64,000 nt of DNA from Methanolobus bombayensis. GTDB lineage: Archaea > Halobacteriota > Methanosarcinia > Methanosarcinales > Methanosarcinaceae. The position numbers were made by a program, and so were the translations under genes. A model generated the notes under the pieces. It saw only the letters and a list, made by a program, of their open reading frames with translations. It did no database searches and was not told where the DNA came from. Shown piece by piece: positions 9,708 through 19,474 of this stretch. Location: the NCBI RefSeq assembly GCF_017873415.1, contig NZ_JAGGKD010000003.1, positions 186,001 through 250,000 on the forward strand, read 5' to 3'. The stretch's first letter is position 1. Each line of letters begins with the position of its first letter.

Positions 9708-10058
9708 ATGGCCAGGAAAGTAGCTATTTTTGCTTTTAACGGAGAGGAGATGTGTTTCATCCACGCCCTGATGAACGCACTTGATATGAAAGAAAAAGAA
9801 TATGATGTAAAGCTCACCATTGAAGGCTCTGCCACCCGTCTTGTAAAGGAAGCAGAAGGTGAGAATAAAACATTCACAGCTCTTTATCGTAAAGCAAAGG
9901 ATGCAGGACTCATTGATTGCGTATGCAGAGCATGTGCATCCAAAATGGAAAGTCTTGAAAGTGCGAAAAATCAGGAATTGCCACTGTGCGATGAAATGTT
10001 CGGACATCCAAGCATGGCTCGATATATGGATGAGGGCTATGAGATTGTTGTAGTCTGA
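9708..10058 (+). CDS. DsrE-like small sulfur-relay-type protein
   Basis: A 116-residue cytoplasmic protein with a Rossmann-like start (MARKVAIFAFNGEEMCF) and alternating beta/alpha pattern like the DsrE/DsrF family. Cysteines occur at 16, 71, 73, 76 and 94; the C-x-C-x2-C cluster in CVCRACASK occupies the place where DsrE relatives carry their reactive cysteine. I chose the ATG at 9708 since AGGTGA (9698-9703) lies 4 nt upstream; the ATG at 9705 is too close. It leads ferritin and superoxide reductase on the same strand, suggesting a role in redox or sulfur handling under oxidative stress. The exact substrate is unknown. Confidence 0.65.
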   Translation: MARKVAIFAFNGEEMCFIHALMNALDMKEKEYDVKLTIEGSATRLVKEAEGENKTFTALYRKAKDAGLIDCVCRACASKMESLESAKNQELPLCDEMFGHPSMARYMDEGYEIVVV

Positions 10059-10114
10059 TCATTTCATGTAAGAATCGAACCATTATAGAAATAACATCAG
10101 AACGGAGATTGTAA

Positions 10115-10627
10115 ATGTTAAGTGAAAAGATGACAGTAGCCCTTAACGGGCAGATCAACAAGGAAATGTACTCCGCATATCTGTACATGGATATGTCAGC
10201 TCACTGCACATATGAAGGACTTGATGGTTTTGCCAACTGGTTCATGGTACAGTATCAGGAAGAAATGAGCCATGCAATGAAAATCTATGACTATATCAAT
10301 GAGCAGGGCGGAAAAATTATCCTTGAAGCAATTGAAAAGCCACCCGGGGATTTCGGGACTCCGTTAGAGATGTTTGAAGCGACACTAAAGCATGAACAAT
10401 TCATCACAAAATCAATTCATGACCTAGTAACCCTGGCAAACGAAGAGAAAGATTATGCCACACAAATATTCCTCCAGTGGTTCGTAACAGAGCAGATAGA
10501 AGAAGAAGCTAATGACAATGAAATGATTGCCAAACTCAAGCTTGTGGGCAACGATGGAAACGGTCTTTTCATGATCGACAATGAACTTGCAACAAGAACG
10601 TTCACACCACCTGCATCAGAGGAATAA
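10115..10627 (+). CDS. ftn: ferritin (FtnA type, non-heme)
   Basis: Iron-storage ferritin of 170 residues. The ferroxidase ligands are visible at E17, E50, H53, E94 and Q127, matching the E. coli FtnA numbering. The product would form the usual 24-subunit shell that oxidises ferrous iron and stores it. No heme-binding methionine of bacterioferritin is evident at the dimer interface. It lies 56 nt after the DsrE-like gene and 62 nt before superoxide reductase. The three probably respond together to oxygen or iron, though no shared operator could be identified. Confidence 0.94.
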   Translation: MLSEKMTVALNGQINKEMYSAYLYMDMSAHCTYEGLDGFANWFMVQYQEEMSHAMKIYDYINEQGGKIILEAIEKPPGDFGTPLEMFEATLKHEQFITKSIHDLVTLANEEKDYATQIFLQWFVTEQIEEEANDNEMIAKLKLVGNDGNGLFMIDNELATRTFTPPASEE

Positions 10628-10689
10628 TAAAGAAATAATCATAAGATTAAACTTATCAAAACATAAGAGTAAGATAGAAGGTGAAGTAT

Positions 10690-11040
10690 ATGGAATTTGA
10701 AGAAATACTTAAAGGAAAGGAAGTTGAAGGTAAAGAGAAGCATGTCCCTGAAATTGATATTGTCAGAGGACATGGACATGCAAAGGCAGACTATGTACGT
10801 GTAATTGTCGGAAAAGAGGTAAAACACCCAAATACCGCTGAGCATCACATCGAGTGGGTTGAACTTTATGGCACAACAAAAGATGGTAAAGTAATCGACT
10901 TTGGAAGAATGAACTTCGAGCCCGTATATACAGAACCTACAGCCTCATTCCACGTCAACAACATTGATGACTTCAAATCTTTCTGTGCACTTGAATACTG
11001 TAACATCCACGGACTGTGGAAGAACTGTATTGAAGTTTAA
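10690..11040 (+). CDS. sor: superoxide reductase (neelaredoxin type)
   Basis: Reduces superoxide to hydrogen peroxide without making oxygen, suited to anaerobes. The 116-residue protein has the full His4-Cys iron site: H18 in EKHVP (with the catalytic lysine K17), H46 and H52 in the HPNTAEHH segment, and C104 and H107 in YCNIHGLW. There is no N-terminal desulforedoxin domain, so it is the one-iron class. The start is the ATG at 10690, 5 nt after AGGTGA (10679-10684); the GTG at 10681 lies within that site. A terminator-like hairpin follows the gene. Confidence 0.94.
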   Translation: MEFEEILKGKEVEGKEKHVPEIDIVRGHGHAKADYVRVIVGKEVKHPNTAEHHIEWVELYGTTKDGKVIDFGRMNFEPVYTEPTASFHVNNIDDFKSFCALEYCNIHGLWKNCIEV

Positions 11041-11065
11041 AGATTCCAGTGAAAAATATGCTATT

Positions 11066-11092
11066 TGTGGCACCGGTCGCCACATCTTTTTT
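11066..11092 (+). terminator. intrinsic-type terminator after superoxide reductase
   Basis: Arms TGTGGC (11066-11071) and GCCACA (11079-11084) form a 6-bp stem with a 7-nt loop, followed two bases later by six T residues (11087-11092). It closes the oxidative-stress gene group on the plus strand. Confidence 0.7.
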
Positions 11093-11161
11093 ATACCTGT
11101 TCATCCCCATCTTTCAATAAAATCATCATGCAAATGAGTTGAAAGAAAAGAGGGAACAAAA

Positions 11162-11263
11162 GTGATCAAACAACTTATTGGGAAATTTATTTTCCTTGCC
11201 CTGATAGTAGGGGTAATGGCAATTATAATTCTTGAATATGTAATACCTTACATGCATGCATGA
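11162..11263 (+). CDS. possible 33-residue single-helix membrane peptide
   Basis: A short frame with GTG start at 11162 and TGA at 11263, preceded by an AGAGGGA-like site about 8 nt upstream. The product starts VIKQLIGKFIFLALIVG and continues hydrophobic to residue 30, so it would be one membrane helix with a lysine-flanked N-terminus. It lies between the terminator of the superoxide reductase group and the convergent ahbC gene. Hydrophobic short frames can arise by chance in AT-rich DNA, so I keep confidence modest. No function can be proposed. Confidence 0.4.
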   Translation: MIKQLIGKFIFLALIVGVMAIIILEYVIPYMHA

Positions 11264-11274
11264 AAGAAAAAAGG

Positions 11275-12477
11275 TTACTCGAAGTCCTCGTAACCTATCT
11301 CTTCTTTAGTTAGATAACAAGCAGGATCGTCTGCCCAGGTATTGCCGTATATAGCTTCAGCCCTTACACGGAAGTTTCCGTTACAGACATCAAACCATTT
11401 ACATTTAGCGCACCTGTCGGCATTTTCCATTATCAGAGGTTTGCGTTCTTTAAGTCCTGCCATGAGTTCATTGCTGGTGTCTCTCCAGATCTCGCTGAAC
11501 TTACGGTCCCTTATATTTCCGAATGAATAGTGCCTCCAGAATTGGTCAGGATGCACAGAACCATCCCACGAGATGCAGCCAAAGCCGATCCCTGTAGAAT
11601 TGCCCCTGTTCATTTGAAGAAGATCAAGTACCTCTCCTGCTCTTTCAGGATCCTCTTTCAAAAGGCGCATGTAAATGTAAGGACCATCACAGTGGTTATC
11701 AACCGTAAGTACTTCAACCATTTTGCCCTTTTCGTGAAGTTCTTTCGTCTTATCCATAAGTAAATCCACAGTCTTGCGGCTTTCCTCAAGGCTCAGATCC
11801 TCATTGATCATTTCAGAACCACGACCTGAATACACCAGGTGATAGAAACAAATACGTGGAATGTTTTCTTTGTCAAGAAGATCAAATATAGCAGGAATGT
11901 CCTGTACATTATGGCGGTTGATCGTGAATCTGAGTCCTACTTTAATGCCTTCCTTCTGGCAATTATGAACTCCCTGGATGGCTTTTTCAAATGAACCCTC
12001 CTGTCCGCGGAACCTGTCATTTGTTTCCTTCATACCATCAAGAGAGATTCCAACATAGGAAAGTCCAATATCTTTGAGTTTCTTTGCAACCTCTTCTGTA
12101 ATGAGAGTTCCATTTGTTGATATAACAGCCCTTATTCCCTTAGAACGCGCATAACCTGCAAGTTCAGGCAGGTCCTTTCTCATCAGAGGTTCACCACCTG
12201 AGAAAAGTATTACAGGACAACCGAAATCTGCAAGATCATCAATGAGAGCCATACCTTCTTCAGTTGTGAGTTCGTTTTTGTATTCTATGTCTTTAGAATG
12301 AGCATAACAATGAACACAGCGAAGGTTGCAGCGCTGGGTGACATTCCAGACAACAACCGGTTTTTTATCCTTAGAGAACTGGAGCAGGTGTGAGGGGAGT
12401 TTCTTAGAATCACGCCCGTACCTGAGCGCATCCGAGGGCTCTACAGTTCTGCAATAAAGTTTTGAAATTCCTATCAT
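11275..12477 (-). CDS. ahbC: AhbC, 12,18-didecarboxysiroheme deacetylase (radical SAM)
   Basis: A 400-residue radical SAM enzyme with the cluster motif C50-NLR-C54-VH-C57, the GGEP motif (FSGGEPLM) and a C-terminal SPASM-like cysteine set in CAKCKWFDVCNG. The N-terminus MIGISKLYC followed by TVEPSDALRYGRDSK is typical of AhbC, which removes acetate side chains from 12,18-didecarboxysiroheme to give iron-coproporphyrin III in the alternative heme pathway. The next genes upstream on this strand are hemD and the uroporphyrinogen methyltransferase, which make the siroheme precursor, so the context agrees. ahbA, ahbB and ahbD are not in the window. Confidence 0.9.
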   Translation of the reverse strand: MIGISKLYCRTVEPSDALRYGRDSKKLPSHLLQFSKDKKPVVVWNVTQRCNLRCVHCYAHSKDIEYKNELTTEEGMALIDDLADFGCPVILFSGGEPLMRKDLPELAGYARSKGIRAVISTNGTLITEEVAKKLKDIGLSYVGISLDGMKETNDRFRGQEGSFEKAIQGVHNCQKEGIKVGLRFTINRHNVQDIPAIFDLLDKENIPRICFYHLVYSGRGSEMINEDLSLEESRKTVDLLMDKTKELHEKGKMVEVLTVDNHCDGPYIYMRLLKEDPERAGEVLDLLQMNRGNSTGIGFGCISWDGSVHPDQFWRHYSFGNIRDRKFSEIWRDTSNELMAGLKERKPLIMENADRCAKCKWFDVCNGNFRVRAEAIYGNTWADDPACYLTKEEIGYEDFE

Positions 12478-12604
12478 GATCGGACTCCGAATAAAAGATA
12501 AAAGAAGATTGTTCTATTATATGCGAAACTCCTATATCATCATCCTATATTACATCTATGGTAGGCTGGATAGATTTTGTACCAGAAATAAAAAAGAGGG
12601 AATC

Positions 12605-13393
12605 TCAGTCGAGAACTTCCCTGATATCTTCGAGGAGAGCTTTAAAAGTGAATTTATCAGGCATCACCGAAACCGGTACACCAAAACTTTCAATGGTCTC
12701 TGCTGTTGGAAGACCAATAGCTGCGACCACTGAGTTGTTCATAATTCCCACAATTCTATTCCTTACAAACTGATCGTTAGCATAATCAAAGAAGTTACGA
12801 ACCATCATTGAACTTGTAAATGCGAATATATCGATCTTGCCTTCAATAACCTGGTCAATGAATTCCTGCTGCTCCTTTCCTTCAGGCTTTACAAGGGTAT
12901 AGACATTTGTCTCATGAATCTCCGCACCACAGCTTTTTAGCCCATCTATAAGTCGAGTTGAACCATAAAAGCTTCTTGCAGTGTCAATGACCTTACCCTT
13001 CACTTTAGGACAGAGATACTCCACAAGTCCTTCTGAGCTGTACACTCCGGGCATTCCAAGTACCTGAATTCCAAGATCTTCCAGAGCCTTACGGGTAGTA
13101 GGACCTATAGCTATCACTTTTGTTTTATTAAGAGCAGCTATAAAAGCCTCCCTGTCATCTATCTTCTGCAAGGTATAATCAATACCATTTGCACTTGTAA
13201 AGATAACATAATCAGACACATCTGTCATGACCCTCTCTACAAAACCATCGAAATACTCATCTTTCATATCTTCAAGTTCTACCATAGGAACTGCTACAGG
13301 CTCAAATCCCATTGAAGAGGCAAGCTCTGATGACTTCTTAAGATATGTCTTTGGCCTCATTATTGCTATCACGGGCTTTTTATTTTCTGCCAA
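12605..13393 (-). CDS. hemD: uroporphyrinogen-III synthase
   Basis: Closes and inverts hydroxymethylbilane to uroporphyrinogen III. The 262-residue protein has the weakly conserved two-domain HemD fold; recognisable segments are YVIFTSANGIDY and KVIAIGPTTRKALEDLG, followed by FAFTSSMMVRNF in the second half. The start is TTG at 13393, with an AGGTG site ending about 7 nt upstream. It lies 11 nt downstream of the methyltransferase gene, so the two are co-transcribed and act in sequence, HemD product feeding the methyltransferase. ahbC follows 127 nt later. Confidence 0.88.
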   Translation of the reverse strand: MAENKKPVIAIMRPKTYLKKSSELASSMGFEPVAVPMVELEDMKDEYFDGFVERVMTDVSDYVIFTSANGIDYTLQKIDDREAFIAALNKTKVIAIGPTTRKALEDLGIQVLGMPGVYSSEGLVEYLCPKVKGKVIDTARSFYGSTRLIDGLKSCGAEIHETNVYTLVKPEGKEQQEFIDQVIEGKIDIFAFTSSMMVRNFFDYANDQFVRNRIVGIMNNSVVAAIGLPTAETIESFGVPVSVMPDKFTFKALLEDIREVLD

Positions 13394-13404
13394 AATAACA
13401 CCTT

Positions 13405-14172
13405 CTAATCAAAATACTCTGCAAACTGCTCGCCCAGAATATCGTGCAGTGATACAACATTACCAATAATTGTAATGGCAGGTGCCTTTACACCTCTCTC
13501 TTTTGCAACCTCTTCGATATTCTCAAGAATACCCACAGTTACGCGCTGATCGGGTCTTGTACCTCTTTCAATAAGAGCTACAGGGGTTTTGGGATCCTTG
13601 CCATATTTCATGAGTTCACCGACATTCCTGCCAAGCATCTTGACACCCATGAAAATGACAATAGTACCATCGAACTTCGCAAGAGTTTCCCAGTCAAGGG
13701 CTGTTTCTTCTTTTGTGGGGTCTTCGTGGCCTGTAATGAAAGTCACCATTGATGCATGGTCCCTGTGAGTTACAGGTATACCTGCATATGCCGGAACTGC
13801 TACTGCAGAAGTGATACCTGGAACTACCTCAAATTCAATTCCTTCTGCAACAAGTTCCTGAGCCTCTTCTCCACCACGACCGAACATGTAAGGATCGCCA
13901 CCTTTGAGACGGAGTACGTTCTTTCCTTCCTTTGCTTTACGGATGATCACTTCATTGATCTCATTCTGAGTGAGTTTATGATCACCTGCGTGTTTACCTG
14001 CATCGATCTTTTCAGCGCTGTCAGGAATGAAATCTATTATCGCCTTACCTGGAAGCTGGTCATATACCACGACTTCAGTTGTATCGAGTAACCTGCGTGC
14101 TTTAATTGTTAATAATTCCGGGTCACCCGGACCTGAACCAACTAAATAGACTTTACCATATTTCTGGGCCAT
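13405..14172 (-). CDS. cobA: uroporphyrinogen-III C-methyltransferase (SUMT)
   Basis: Transfers two methyl groups from SAM to uroporphyrinogen III, giving precorrin-2, the branch point to siroheme/heme and corrinoids (also F430). The 255-residue product shows the family motifs VYLVGSGPGDPELLT near the start, VVYDQLPG and RLKGGDPYMFGRGGEE. No siroheme synthase domain is fused. It heads the hemD-ahbC run. The stop codon is TAG, one of few here; the family normally ends at this point and only 11 codons follow before TGA, so I read it as a true stop. Confidence 0.95.
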   Translation of the reverse strand: MAQKYGKVYLVGSGPGDPELLTIKARRLLDTTEVVVYDQLPGKAIIDFIPDSAEKIDAGKHAGDHKLTQNEINEVIIRKAKEGKNVLRLKGGDPYMFGRGGEEAQELVAEGIEFEVVPGITSAVAVPAYAGIPVTHRDHASMVTFITGHEDPTKEETALDWETLAKFDGTIVIFMGVKMLGRNVGELMKYGKDPKTPVALIERGTRPDQRVTVGILENIEEVAKERGVKAPAITIIGNVVSLHDILGEQFAEYFD

Positions 14173-14407
14173 GTTAGTGAGATCCTCTTAATCTTTATTA
14201 GAATGGTAATGAACTTACCAAGTTATAAATATGCATCGTCTTGAAAAGACGGAAAACAAGGAAACTTTATAAATAGTCAAAAGGAAGACCTAAGTTAATT
14301 AAACAAAAACAGTATGATTAAAGATTTGAATATCCGGCATCAAATACTAATAAATATAAATGGAGTGCCGTACCGTTAGATACCGCACCTTTTCCAACCC
14401 AAAAACT

Positions 14408-14806
14408 CTATTTTTTGCTCAATATATAGAACAACATTTCTTTGTTCAATTTTCCTTCACGTTCCAGTTTACTTACTATATTTTCATCAGACATGCCTTC
14501 TGATTTAAGCTCTTTGATCTTGTCGAGCAGCGCCGGAGCGATACTGTAATATTCGTTGATATCTTTCCTGTGGCCCCAGACATCACCTTCTATGAGCTTA
14601 ATACCTTGCATTTGCATGAACATCTCGATGGACTTTGAAACAGTTCGCCTGTAAGAACTCGGGATCTGAATAACTTCCACTTTAGGACATGTTTGGACCA
14701 GTGAAAATATATCCTTGTTCGATGGTCTGAAAGCAAGATGAATTACCTTCTCACCTGGATTCAGATGTGGTATCTCCTCTCGCGAACTTACAACTCTTAT
14801 TTTCAT
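14408..14806 (-). CDS. DUF1699 family protein
   Basis: A 132-residue protein matching the DUF1699 family of Methanosarcina relatives: KIRVVSSREEIPHLNPGEKVIHLAFRPS at the start (two segments joined), a VQTCPKVEVIQIPSSYRRTVSKS middle and an IKLIEGDVWGHRKDINEYY segment. The C-terminal 35 residues look like a small helix-turn-helix (KIKELKSEGMSDENIVSKLE), so nucleic-acid binding is possible but unproven. A GGTGAGGGAGA site precedes the ATG. The stop is TAG; the open continuation downstream has no recognisable character. Function unknown. Confidence 0.75.
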   Translation of the reverse strand: MKIRVVSSREEIPHLNPGEKVIHLAFRPSNKDIFSLVQTCPKVEVIQIPSSYRRTVSKSIEMFMQMQGIKLIEGDVWGHRKDINEYYSIAPALLDKIKELKSEGMSDENIVSKLEREGKLNKEMLFYILSKK

Positions 14807-14909
14807 AAGTCTCCCTCACCTCCAGTTCGTTGAGAACTTATTAAAATAATGTATGTATTCACCTTTTAAATAATTACCGATTTAGAAAATAAAAAAATAT
14901 GAAGGTAAA

Positions 14910-16190
14910 TTATTCGAATCTTGTTCTCACAGAATCTGCATGCGCCTGCAGACCCTCTTTTTCAGCAAGAGCAATTACAGACTCTTTCAAAGTTCCAAGT
15001 CCCTGCTTGCTTATTCTCTGAATACTTGCCGACTTCATGAAGTGAGCAAGGTTCAGACCGGAATAAATTCGAGCATAACCTGCAGTTGGGAGGACGTGAT
15101 TTGTACCAGATGCATAATCGCCAACAGGAACAGGTGCATAGTTTCCTACAAATATTGAGCCTGCATGTTCGATTCCTTCAAGGATCTCATCATCATTCTC
15201 AACCATGATCTCAAGGTGTTCAGGTGCAAATTCATTTGAGAAATCGATACACTCATCCATTGAATCTGCTACAATAATAGCAGCATTTACAAGTGAAGTA
15301 TTTACAATCTCTGATCTGAGGGTTTTTTCTGCCTGTTTAAGTACCTCAGCTTTTATGTCTAATGCAAGTTTTTCTGAAATTGTTACAACAACAGATACTG
15401 CATTAGGGTCGTGCTCTGCCTGAGCTATCATGTCAGAGGCTGCCATCCTTGCATTACAGGAATTGTCGGCTATGATAAGCACTTCACTGGGCCCTGCAGG
15501 GAAGTCGATCTCTGCCATATCCCTAACCTGCATCTTTGCAGATGTGACAAAAACATTACCTGGACCTACAATCTTGTCAACTTTCATGACAGTTTCAGTA
15601 CCATATGCCATACCGGCAACAGCCTGCACGCCACCTAGCTTATAAACATGATCTGCACCGGCTATTTTTGCTGCCGCAAGTGTCAATGGATTGACCTTCC
15701 CGTCGTTACCAGGAGGAGTGCACATGACGACATCCTTAACGCCGGCAACCTTTGCTGGAATAATTGTCATAAGAGCTGTGGATGGATAGGATGCCCTTCC
15801 ACCGGGTACATATGCACCCACAATTTCAAGGGGAGTGAATTTCTGTCCAAGTTCAATTCCCGGAGAAACTTCTATGAACCATATCTTTTGAGGCATCTGA
15901 GCCTCATGGAACTTCTTTATGTTACCTGCTGCAAACTCAAGGTGTTCCAGAATTTCTGTATCAACACATTTTATAGCTTCATCTATTTCTTCCTTTGAAA
16001 CCTCAATGACATCAATATCAGCACCATCGAATTTCTTAGTGTACTCGCGCAGAGCAGAATCTCCATTATGCTTTACATCCTCCAGGATAGTTGCAACTGT
16101 AGCCTGTACGTCTGCAAGATCTCCTCCGCCACGTCCAATTAGTTTGTTCCTTTCTTCGTCAGTAAGTTCGGATAATTTCTTGTAAAGCAT
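14910..16190 (-). CDS. hisD: histidinol dehydrogenase
   Basis: Catalyses the last two oxidations of histidine synthesis, histidinol to histidine, with NAD and zinc. The 426-residue protein has the NAD-region motif [14 protein letters not shown], the [12 protein letters not shown] segment, [15 protein letters not shown] and the zinc-site region [11 protein letters not shown]. Length and motifs are normal. AGAGGA precedes the ATG. No other his biosynthesis genes adjoin it, which is usual in methanogens where the pathway is scattered. Confidence 0.96.
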   Translation of the reverse strand: MLYKKLSELTDEERNKLIGRGGGDLADVQATVATILEDVKHNGDSALREYTKKFDGADIDVIEVSKEEIDEAIKCVDTEILEHLEFAAGNIKKFHEAQMPQKIWFIEVSPGIELGQKFTPLEIVGAYVPGGRASYPSTALMTIIPAKVAGVKDVVMCTPPGNDGKVNPLTLAAAKIAGADHVYKLGGVQAVAGMAYGTETVMKVDKIVGPGNVFVTSAKMQVRDMAEIDFPAGPSEVLIIADNSCNARMAASDMIAQAEHDPNAVSVVVTISEKLALDIKAEVLKQAEKTLRSEIVNTSLVNAAIIVADSMDECIDFSNEFAPEHLEIMVENDDEILEGIEHAGSIFVGNYAPVPVGDYASGTNHVLPTAGYARIYSGLNLAHFMKSASIQRISKQGLGTLKESVIALAEKEGLQAHADSVRTRFE

Positions 16191-16312
16191 ATTTCTTCCT
16201 CTGATGAGTACGTAAAATGTATGATAAATAATAAGTTAATGGTTATGCTTATTACTGCTTATACCTATTCATCATATATAATGCTTAGAACATGGCATCT
16301 TTAAGGTCAGTT

Positions 16313-18556
16313 TCATTTTTCAAAATCGCTGAATGTGCTCTGCTCATTTCCCATCAGTGAATCCATTGTCTTTAAGGTCACTTCTCCTGAATCATCAGAT
16401 GTGAACTCCAGATGAAGGCCAATTTCTGTAAATAGCTTCGCTGCTGTCTTTGGACCAATAAGTTCTGCAATTCTTTTATGGCTTGACTTTCTGATGTCAT
16501 CAACCGTTTTAAGCCCATTATCATAGAGCTTGCGGGCACGCACACGACCAATTCCGCGTATGCTGACAAGTTCGATCAGCTCAGGTGAAGCTCCATAATG
16601 TATCCTCTTTTCCAGCAATGAAGTCATATTTGAAACATCGATGCTCATTTCAGGAGCAATAAGCCCTGCAAGTCTTGAAGAGGCATGCATAAGCCACTCG
16701 GCAATATCTGCAAAGGCATGAACATCACCTTCACCTACGTTGAATTTCTTGGTGATACTATCAAGGGTTTTCTCACCAATCCAATCCTGTATCAGAAGAG
16801 CTGTTTTTACTTCTGCAAGGAAAAATTCATAATCAATTTCTCTTGAGCGTGGAGGGATTTCAGCAAACTCATCACTATGTGCAATTACAATATCATTAAT
16901 AATTTCATAGTCACCGGAACGCATATAGAGTTGCCTCATATCGGGTGTTTTACATATGAGATGCAGCAGAGTAAGGTCGGTGATGTGTTCAGCTTTTTTT
17001 AAACCATTAACAATATAGGCTCCTGAAAGCGGATCAATGTAAAGAGTGGATATGAGTCTTCCAAGGGCAGTAGGTACAAGAGTATCTTCACCTTCAAGCA
17101 TCTTATTGTCTCGCAAAAAATCAAGACATTCATCAACCACATCCATGATACCCCAGGTATCATTCTGGTGAGCAAAGAATGTGGCTTCAATAAATTCCAG
17201 AAGGCCTTCCCTTGTGGTTGCAAATCCGTTCACAATAGTTGACAGAATATGCGTTCGCAGTGCGTTTTCAGAACCAAGTTTTGACCAGATGTCCTCTGCA
17301 TCTGCATCAATGTAATTGTCAAAAAGACCTGTCATTTCATTATATGATTTGGCGATGAGAACTGATTCTCCATAAGGATCAAGATGCGGCCTGCCCGCAC
17401 GACCTGCCATTTGCTTGTAATCAAGAACCGGGATTGGCTGCATACCATAATTGGGATCGTAACGTCTGTAACTTCTGACAATCACTCTTCTTGCAGGCAG
17501 ATTGAGTCCTGCTGCAAGGGTCGGGGTGCTGGATATGACCTTTATTTTGTTGTCTCTGAAACCATCTTCCACGATTCTGCGATGTGCAGAATTAAGCCCG
17601 GCATGATGAAATGCAGTACCATTTCGCACACATTTTGCCAGTTCATTGGCTGTTTCGGTCTCGCCGTTTTCAACAATTTGCTCTACTAATATATCAAGGG
17701 CATTACGTGTTGGTTTGTCAAGAGTTTCCCCTATCTTTGCCCCGGAACGTTTTGCAAATGAAACACTATTCTTGCGGCTGCTTTCAAAAACAAGGCACTG
17801 CCCTCCCTCTTCCAGTGTATCCAGAAGTATGTTGATAGCATCGTCCCTTGTTCGGGGTTCAATGCGTTTTTGTGAGCCATGATAATTGATATTTCCTTTT
17901 AGGTAAACACCTTCATGTAGATCAGTGGGTCTCCACTCACTGAGCACAAGTTTTGCTTTCAGCCAGTCTGCTATCTCATAAGCATTACCCACAGTTGCCG
18001 AAAGTGCAATTATCTGACATCCGGGATTGAGTTTCATGAGTTTTGTGAGAGTTACTTCCAGTGTGGGACCCCTGTTTGCAGAGTCGAGCAAGTGAACTTC
18101 ATCAACGACTATTGTTGTAATATCCTCCATCCAGGAAGTCTCATTACGTAAAAGTGAGTCTGTTTTTTCAGATGTGGCAACAATAATATCATTGGAACCT
18201 AGCCACTCATCTCTTGATTCGAAATCACCTGTGGATATGCCAACCCTGATACCGGCCTTTCCTTCCCCTTTTACATATAATGATGAAAATGACCTGAAAC
18301 GATCGAATTTTTCACTTGCAAGTGCACGTAAAGGAACTATATAGAGAGCCTTTCCTCCGTTAGATATTGCCTTTAGCATTGCAAGCTCGGCAAGGAGGGT
18401 CTTTCCTGAAGCTGTGGGAATAGCAGCCAGTAGATTATTTCCTTCAAGTAACCCTTTTTCAATTGCTTCAGCCTGAGGTGGATAGAGTTCTTCAATACCT
18501 GAATCCAGATAAAAGCGAATGACTTCGTCTGGCAGGCCAAGTGATTCAATCTTCAT
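16313..18556 (-). CDS. hel308: ATP-dependent DNA helicase Hel308 (Hjm)
   Basis: A 747-residue superfamily 2 helicase acting at stalled replication forks. Walker A is PTASGKT (47-53), Walker B the DEVH box near 151, motif [10 protein letters not shown], and the C-terminus holds a helix-hairpin-helix region ([20 protein letters not shown]) as in Hel308. The protein ends in [10 protein letters not shown], which may serve as a short RPA- or PCNA-contacting tail. Domain order, helicase core then winged helix, ratchet and HhH, is standard. It is a single gene on this strand between hisD and the aquaporin gene. Confidence 0.95.
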   Translation of the reverse strand: MKIESLGLPDEVIRFYLDSGIEELYPPQAEAIEKGLLEGNNLLAAIPTASGKTLLAELAMLKAISNGGKALYIVPLRALASEKFDRFRSFSSLYVKGEGKAGIRVGISTGDFESRDEWLGSNDIIVATSEKTDSLLRNETSWMEDITTIVVDEVHLLDSANRGPTLEVTLTKLMKLNPGCQIIALSATVGNAYEIADWLKAKLVLSEWRPTDLHEGVYLKGNINYHGSQKRIEPRTRDDAINILLDTLEEGGQCLVFESSRKNSVSFAKRSGAKIGETLDKPTRNALDILVEQIVENGETETANELAKCVRNGTAFHHAGLNSAHRRIVEDGFRDNKIKVISSTPTLAAGLNLPARRVIVRSYRRYDPNYGMQPIPVLDYKQMAGRAGRPHLDPYGESVLIAKSYNEMTGLFDNYIDADAEDIWSKLGSENALRTHILSTIVNGFATTREGLLEFIEATFFAHQNDTWGIMDVVDECLDFLRDNKMLEGEDTLVPTALGRLISTLYIDPLSGAYIVNGLKKAEHITDLTLLHLICKTPDMRQLYMRSGDYEIINDIVIAHSDEFAEIPPRSREIDYEFFLAEVKTALLIQDWIGEKTLDSITKKFNVGEGDVHAFADIAEWLMHASSRLAGLIAPEMSIDVSNMTSLLEKRIHYGASPELIELVSIRGIGRVRARKLYDNGLKTVDDIRKSSHKRIAELIGPKTAAKLFTEIGLHLEFTSDDSGEVTLKTMDSLMGNEQSTFSDFEK

Positions 18557-18674
18557 GATAACTGAGAATTAAGAGATTGTTATATCTAATTAAAATTGTC
18601 CTTCCCAGAATAGTCTAAATTAATCTGCATCCTGAATGTTAAAAAAGAAAAATGAGACATATTGTCAGATGCCT

Positions 18675-19424
18675 TCAATCGACTTCTTTTGCCTCAGAAA
18701 CAAAGTCATAGAGGAAAGCTGCAACCAGAGCACCAACTATCGGTCCTACGATATAGATTGGGAACTGCCACCAGAAATTCGTTCCACCCATGAGGAATTC
18801 CGCCAGGTACGGACCAAAAGTACGGGCCGGATTCAGTGATGAACCTGTTATGTTTCCCACAACAATAACATCAGCAGCTACAACAAGACCAATTGCAAGT
18901 CCTGCAAAACCTGCAGGTGCTCTTTTATCCACTGCCGAACCCATGATGGTCAACATAAGGAAGAAGGTCGCAACCGCCTCACAGAGTATGGCCTGGCTGT
19001 AACTCACACCATCAAACATAGCCGTGGCACCAAGGCCCGTGGCAACAGCCCTTGAACCCAGTATTGCTACAATGGTGAATGATGCAAGGCTGGCACCAAT
19101 TAGCTGGGCCACGATGTAACCAAGCATATCCTTTGCAGGGAAACGTCCTGTTGCCCATAATGCTATGCTCACAGCCGGATTGATATGTGTTCCTGATATA
19201 TGGCCGAAGGCGTATATCATAGCAATTATCGCTATTGCAAAGGAAATGCCTATTGCAAACCATGCTGCAATATCTATACCCACATTGAATGTGTTACCTG
19301 GAATCGAACTCGTACCCTGGACCAACAGGACGGTTGTAACCACAGATCCTGTTCCCAGAAATACCAGTACATACGTCCCGATCAGTTCAGCGATGGATCT
19401 CTTTAACAGACCCGGTTCTGACAT
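18675..19424 (-). CDS. MIP-family aquaporin (AqpM-like)
   Basis: A 249-residue six-helix channel with the two NPA boxes intact: N82-P-A in GTHINPAVS and N198-P-A-R in SSLNPARTFGP. The helix-5 selectivity position is V186, where water-specific channels have histidine and AqpM of Methanothermobacter has isoleucine. The pore should thus be wider and more hydrophobic and may pass small neutral solutes or gases besides water; that is an inference. A GGGTGA site precedes the ATG. DUF2193 lies just upstream on the same strand, but a strong hairpin separates them. Confidence 0.93.
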   Translation of the reverse strand: MSEPGLLKRSIAELIGTYVLVFLGTGSVVTTVLLVQGTSSIPGNTFNVGIDIAAWFAIGISFAIAIIAMIYAFGHISGTHINPAVSIALWATGRFPAKDMLGYIVAQLIGASLASFTIVAILGSRAVATGLGATAMFDGVSYSQAILCEAVATFFLMLTIMGSAVDKRAPAGFAGLAIGLVVAADVIVVGNITGSSLNPARTFGPYLAEFLMGGTNFWWQFPIYIVGPIVGALVAAFLYDFVSEAKEVD

Positions 19425-19447
19425 ATAATCACCCGCCTGAAAACAAA

Positions 19448-19468
19448 ATGTGCCTTAAGAAGGCACAT
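19448..19468 (-). terminator. terminator between DUF2193 and aquaporin genes
   Basis: On the minus strand ATGTGCCTT and AAGGCACAT form a perfect 9-bp stem with a 3-nt loop, followed by TTTTGTTTT. It lies a few bases after the DUF2193 stop and just before the aquaporin Shine-Dalgarno. It probably ends the DUF2193 transcript and may attenuate read-through into the aquaporin gene. Confidence 0.7.
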
Positions 19469-19474
19469 CCGTGA

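Noticed and set aside
13375-13407. Readthrough of the TAG stop of the uroporphyrinogen methyltransferase and of the other five TAG-ended genes
   Set aside because: Those proteins reach their normal family length, or no recognisable protein follows the TAG. Only the ferritin-like gene gains a coherent domain by readthrough.
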